Shown here: piece by piece, positions 14,013 through 16,371 of the stretch | Numbering within the stretch: position 1 is the stretch's first letter | How the letters are laid out: each line of letters opens with the position of its first letter | NCBI GenBank assembly: GCA_964533785.1 | Contig: CAZHNG010000137.1 | Span: 1 to 16,371 of the forward strand | Length of the DNA stretch: 16,371 nucleotides | Origin: JANQRV01 sp964533785 | GTDB taxonomy: Bacteria > Bacteroidota > Bacteroidia > Chitinophagales > Saprospiraceae | Direction: 5' to 3' | The notes under the pieces: model-generated | Told to the model about the DNA's origin: nothing | Database searches by the model: none | What the model saw: only the letters and a program-made list of their open reading frames with translations | Made by a program: the position numbers and the translations under genes

Positions 14013-14399
14013 ATGGCAAGGCTGACCAAGTTGAAATGGCATTCCCAAGAAAGCCCTTATTTTCCTGACATTCACGTCTTTCTGACGCTGATTCCCCTGA
14101 TTAGCGCTTTCAATTACTATCTCACTTATTCCAATATTCGATTCAACTGGTTCTTAATCCTTACTTTTTTGATCGACACGGTTACAAGTGGATTGGGGCT
14201 AGATTACGCCATTATCCGGGAGCAGCCTGCTTATGGTCATTCGGGCGGAGGAATTGGTGCCGGCTGCGAATTGTATTTCTTTCCTGAACGGGATATTTAT
14301 ATTTTTGTAGGCATCAATTTAGGGACTGTTACTGAATCACCGATCCACGAAAAAGCATTGGAGGCGCGGAATAAGTTGTATGATGTTTTGCTGGAATAA
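14013..14399 (+). CDS. Chimeric ORF: histidine-kinase-like membrane part joined to serine-hydrolase C-terminus
   Basis: The 128-residue frame appears to be built from two unrelated remnants. Residues 1 to about 58 contain a membrane segment near FLTLIPLISAFNYYLTYSNI and RFNWFLILTFLIDTVT. This resembles the N-terminal membrane part of a Bacteroidota LytS-type sensor histidine kinase. From about residue 59 the sequence (GLGLDY, then AYGHSGGGIGAGCELYFFPE, then RDIYIFVGINLG) matches the C-terminus of class C beta-lactamase-like serine hydrolases. These normally have a GHSGG...FPE...VLTN pattern after some 300 residues. The SxxK and YxN catalytic motifs are absent, so hydrolase activity is not expected. 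The junction lies near 14187. The frame is intact, so a small membrane protein could still be made, but a recombination relic is more likely. Confidence 0.6.
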   Translation: MARLTKLKWHSQESPYFPDIHVFLTLIPLISAFNYYLTYSNIRFNWFLILTFLIDTVTSGLGLDYAIIREQPAYGHSGGGIGAGCELYFFPERDIYIFVGINLGTVTESPIHEKALEARNKLYDVLLE

Positions 14400-14473
14400 G
14401 GCTAACTTGACTTTGCAATAATAAATCATCGATGAATCAGTTAAATAGTCGGTTTTGTTAACTTAAAATCATC

Positions 14474-15202
14474 ATGGTAAGCATATTAAGAAAAGAGATC
14501 AACACCTTTTTTAGCTCTTTAATCGGTTATTTTGTAATTGGTATTTTTTTGGTGATTCTCGGACTGATGATGTTCGTTTTTCCGGATACCAGTTTATTGC
14601 ATTATAATTATGCGACTTTAAATCAGTTGTTTGATTTGGCGCCCATGATTTTCATGTTTTTGATACCCGCTATTACCATGCGCTCTTTTGCGGAAGAAAT
14701 TCAGACGGGTACGATAGAATTATTAGCCACCAGACCCCTGAGTGATTTCAGTATTATCATGGGGAAATTTTTAGCTTGCTGGTTGCTGGTTGCGTTTGCG
14801 CTACTACCCACGGTATTGTACTATTATACGGTTTATGAACTGGGTTCTCCAAAAGGAAATTTAGACGGAGGAGCCATTTTGGGATCTTACATCGGGTTGT
14901 TATTCCTGGCAGCGGTTTTTGTGGCCATTGGGATATTTGCATCAGCGGTAACCAATAATCAGATCGTTGCCTTTATTATGGCGACTTTTTTGTGTTTTAT
15001 TTTTTACTCGGGATTTTGGTATATCAGTAAGTTGCCGGTTTTTGTTGGAAAAGTCGATGATGTGGTCCAGATGATCGGTATTGACTACCATTACAACTCT
15101 ATCAGTCGTGGAGTAGTGGATACCCGGGATGTGATCTATTTCTTGTCGGTTATCGCTTTATTCATAATGCTCACTTTATTCACGCTCGAGCGCAGAAGAT
15201 AA
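14474..15202 (+). CDS. gldF: Gliding motility ABC transporter permease GldF
   Basis: The 242-residue inner-membrane protein has about six membrane segments. It shows the GldF pattern: LRKEINTFFSSLIGYFVIGI at the start, LFDLAPMIFMFLIPAITMRS near 53, and FAEEIQTGTIELLATRPLSD near 73, followed by GKFLA. GldF acts with the ATPase GldA and with GldG in an ABC complex required for gliding in Flavobacterium johnsoniae. In many Bacteroidota gldG follows gldF directly; here murB follows after 10 bp and no gldG is present in the window. Its 5' neighbour is the chimeric ORF, 74 bp upstream. Confidence 0.9.
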   Translation: MVSILRKEINTFFSSLIGYFVIGIFLVILGLMMFVFPDTSLLHYNYATLNQLFDLAPMIFMFLIPAITMRSFAEEIQTGTIELLATRPLSDFSIIMGKFLACWLLVAFALLPTVLYYYTVYELGSPKGNLDGGAILGSYIGLLFLAAVFVAIGIFASAVTNNQIVAFIMATFLCFIFYSGFWYISKLPVFVGKVDDVVQMIGIDYHYNSISRGVVDTRDVIYFLSVIALFIMLTLFTLERRR

Positions 15203-15212
15203 TCAATCATTC

Positions 15213-16232
15213 ATGGTAACAGTGCTTCACGATCGATCACTGGCGGCTTTCAATACTTTTGGTGTGGAAGCCCGGGCCAGGCACTTTGTCGAAATTTCCA
15301 GTCCGGAAGATCTACAATGGGTGCTGGATCAGCAACCGGGAGATCTGCTGATTTTGGGAGGAGGAAGTAATTTGTTATTTGTAGAAGGGTTCGACGGATG
15401 GGTATTGCAAAATAATATTCAAGGCAAGGAAGTAGTGCATGCGGAGGAAAATAAGGTAGTGGTAGCCGTTGGGGGAGGAGAGAATTGGCACCAATTTGTC
15501 TTATGGTGTTTGGAGCATGATTACGGGGGAGTAGAAAACCTGGCTTTGATTCCCGGCACAGTGGGGGCAGCACCCATGCAAAACATTGGTGCTTACGGCG
15601 TGGAGCTAGAGGACGTATTTCACCATTTGGAAGCCGTGGAACTCGAAACCGGAAAAGTGGTGGAATTTTCTAAGGAGGATTGCCAATTTGGTTACCGACA
15701 AAGCGTTTTTAAACATAAATGCAAGGGGCAATATTTCATTACCAAAGTTTTTTTGCAACTGACCAAAGTAAGGCACCCGGTAAATACATCTTACGGTGCT
15801 ATTCAAAGCTTACTCAACCAATGGAATATTACCAAGCCGACTATCCAGGAGGTGGCAAAAGCCGTAATACACATACGATCTTCCAAGCTGCCCGATCCTG
15901 CAGTGTTGGGCAATGCAGGAAGTTTTTTCAAAAATCCAATTATTCCTACCGAACAGTTTCAGGGCTTATACAAACAATTTCCCGATATGCCTCATTATGA
16001 TCAGCCGGGTGGTAAGGTTAAACTGGCTGCCGGCTGGCTGATTGAGCAATGTGGTTGGAAAGGGAAAAGGATCGGAAACACCGGAGCTTACGAAAAACAA
16101 GCGCTGGTATTGGTCAATTACGGTGGGGCGACGGGTGAGGAGATATGGTCATTAGCCCGGCAAATCCAGCAAAGTGTTTACGAAAAATTTGAAGTATTAT
16201 TGGAGCCGGAAGTGAATGTGGTTGGGGGCTGA
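15213..16232 (+). CDS. murB: UDP-N-acetylenolpyruvoylglucosamine reductase
   Basis: MurB reduces UDP-GlcNAc-enolpyruvate to UDP-MurNAc with NADPH and FAD, the second committed step of peptidoglycan precursor synthesis. The FAD-binding part shows LILGGGSNLLF (about 46-56) and ENLALIPGTVGAAPMQNIGA (108-127). The catalytic residues of the type I enzyme are recognisable: Y161-R162 in GYRQSVFK, S237 in GNAGSFFKNP, and a glutamate in LEPEVNVVG near the end (E331 or E333). At 339 residues it matches the E. coli-type length (342). It starts 10 bp after gldF and is probably co-transcribed with it, although the two functions are not related. Confidence 0.95.
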   Translation: MVTVLHDRSLAAFNTFGVEARARHFVEISSPEDLQWVLDQQPGDLLILGGGSNLLFVEGFDGWVLQNNIQGKEVVHAEENKVVVAVGGGENWHQFVLWCLEHDYGGVENLALIPGTVGAAPMQNIGAYGVELEDVFHHLEAVELETGKVVEFSKEDCQFGYRQSVFKHKCKGQYFITKVFLQLTKVRHPVNTSYGAIQSLLNQWNITKPTIQEVAKAVIHIRSSKLPDPAVLGNAGSFFKNPIIPTEQFQGLYKQFPDMPHYDQPGGKVKLAAGWLIEQCGWKGKRIGNTGAYEKQALVLVNYGGATGEEIWSLARQIQQSVYEKFEVLLEPEVNVVGG

Positions 16233-16233
16233 G

Positions 16234-16318
16234 GTTATTTGGTTATGAAAACACTACCTGAATTTTATTGAATATTGACAAGAGGTCTTCGTCATCTATA
16301 ACCGTATAACCAAATAAC
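16234..16318. repeat. 13-bp inverted repeat downstream of murB
   Basis: GTTATTTGGTTAT (16234-16246) and ATAACCAAATAAC (16306-16318) are perfect reverse complements separated by 59 nt. A further ATAACC sits at 16298-16303. The left arm starts 2 nt after the murB stop. The long loop argues against a simple terminator; a small repeat element is more likely. Confidence 0.6.
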
Positions 16319-16371
16319 TTAAGTTTCGCAGTTGTACAACTGGCTTAGATATCTACTGTTACAAATTTAAT

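Overview
The window looks like chromosomal DNA of a member of the Bacteroidota, probably a filamentous or gliding marine lineage such as Saprospiria (Lewinella or Haliscomenobacter relatives). The evidence is a secreted protein with a type IX secretion (T9SS) C-terminal sorting domain, the gliding-motility ABC permease gene gldF, a DUF4199 membrane protein, TAnnTTTG-type promoter elements, and an EAD11-like domain on a TPR protein. The phylum is secure; the class is inferred. No rRNA, tRNA, CRISPR array or intact transposase gene was seen.

Layout. 112-3101 (+) holds a conserved Bacteroidota protein with nucleosidase-like motifs and a T9SS cargo protein. A convergent RDD-family membrane protein follows (3113-3634, -). 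3866-5806 (+) carries a dihydroorotase-family protein that has lost most of its metal ligands, then a DUF4199 membrane protein. 6002-9145 (+) is a large exported BNR/sortilin-like propeller protein. 9434-10805 (+) is the ribosomal protein operon rpsF-rpsR-rplI, behind a leader of about 225 nt. 10844-11969 is a 1.1-kb segment bounded by 14-bp inverted repeats. It holds, on the minus strand, a TPR/EAD11-like gene and the C-terminal remnant of a response regulator. 11970-12380 is a gene-free patch of nested palindromic repeats. 12381-16232 (+) contains purC, an exported hypothetical protein, a chimeric ORF (histidine-kinase N-terminus joined to a serine-hydrolase C-terminus), gldF and murB.

Most genes are housekeeping or envelope functions (purine synthesis, peptidoglycan precursors, ribosomal proteins, gliding/T9SS) rather than one dedicated pathway. 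The unusual content lies mainly between the genes. A family of degenerate 7-bp phased arrays (unit roughly xRTCTRR, best copy CATCTGG) occurs in six intergenic places, including inside the ribosomal operon. Palindromic elements appear to have inserted into an older repeat. Inverted repeats bound the TPR/EAD11 segment. The best candidates for under-described biology are the 7-mer family, the TPR/EAD11 cassette, the metal-ligand-poor dihydroorotase homologue and the nucleosidase-like first gene.
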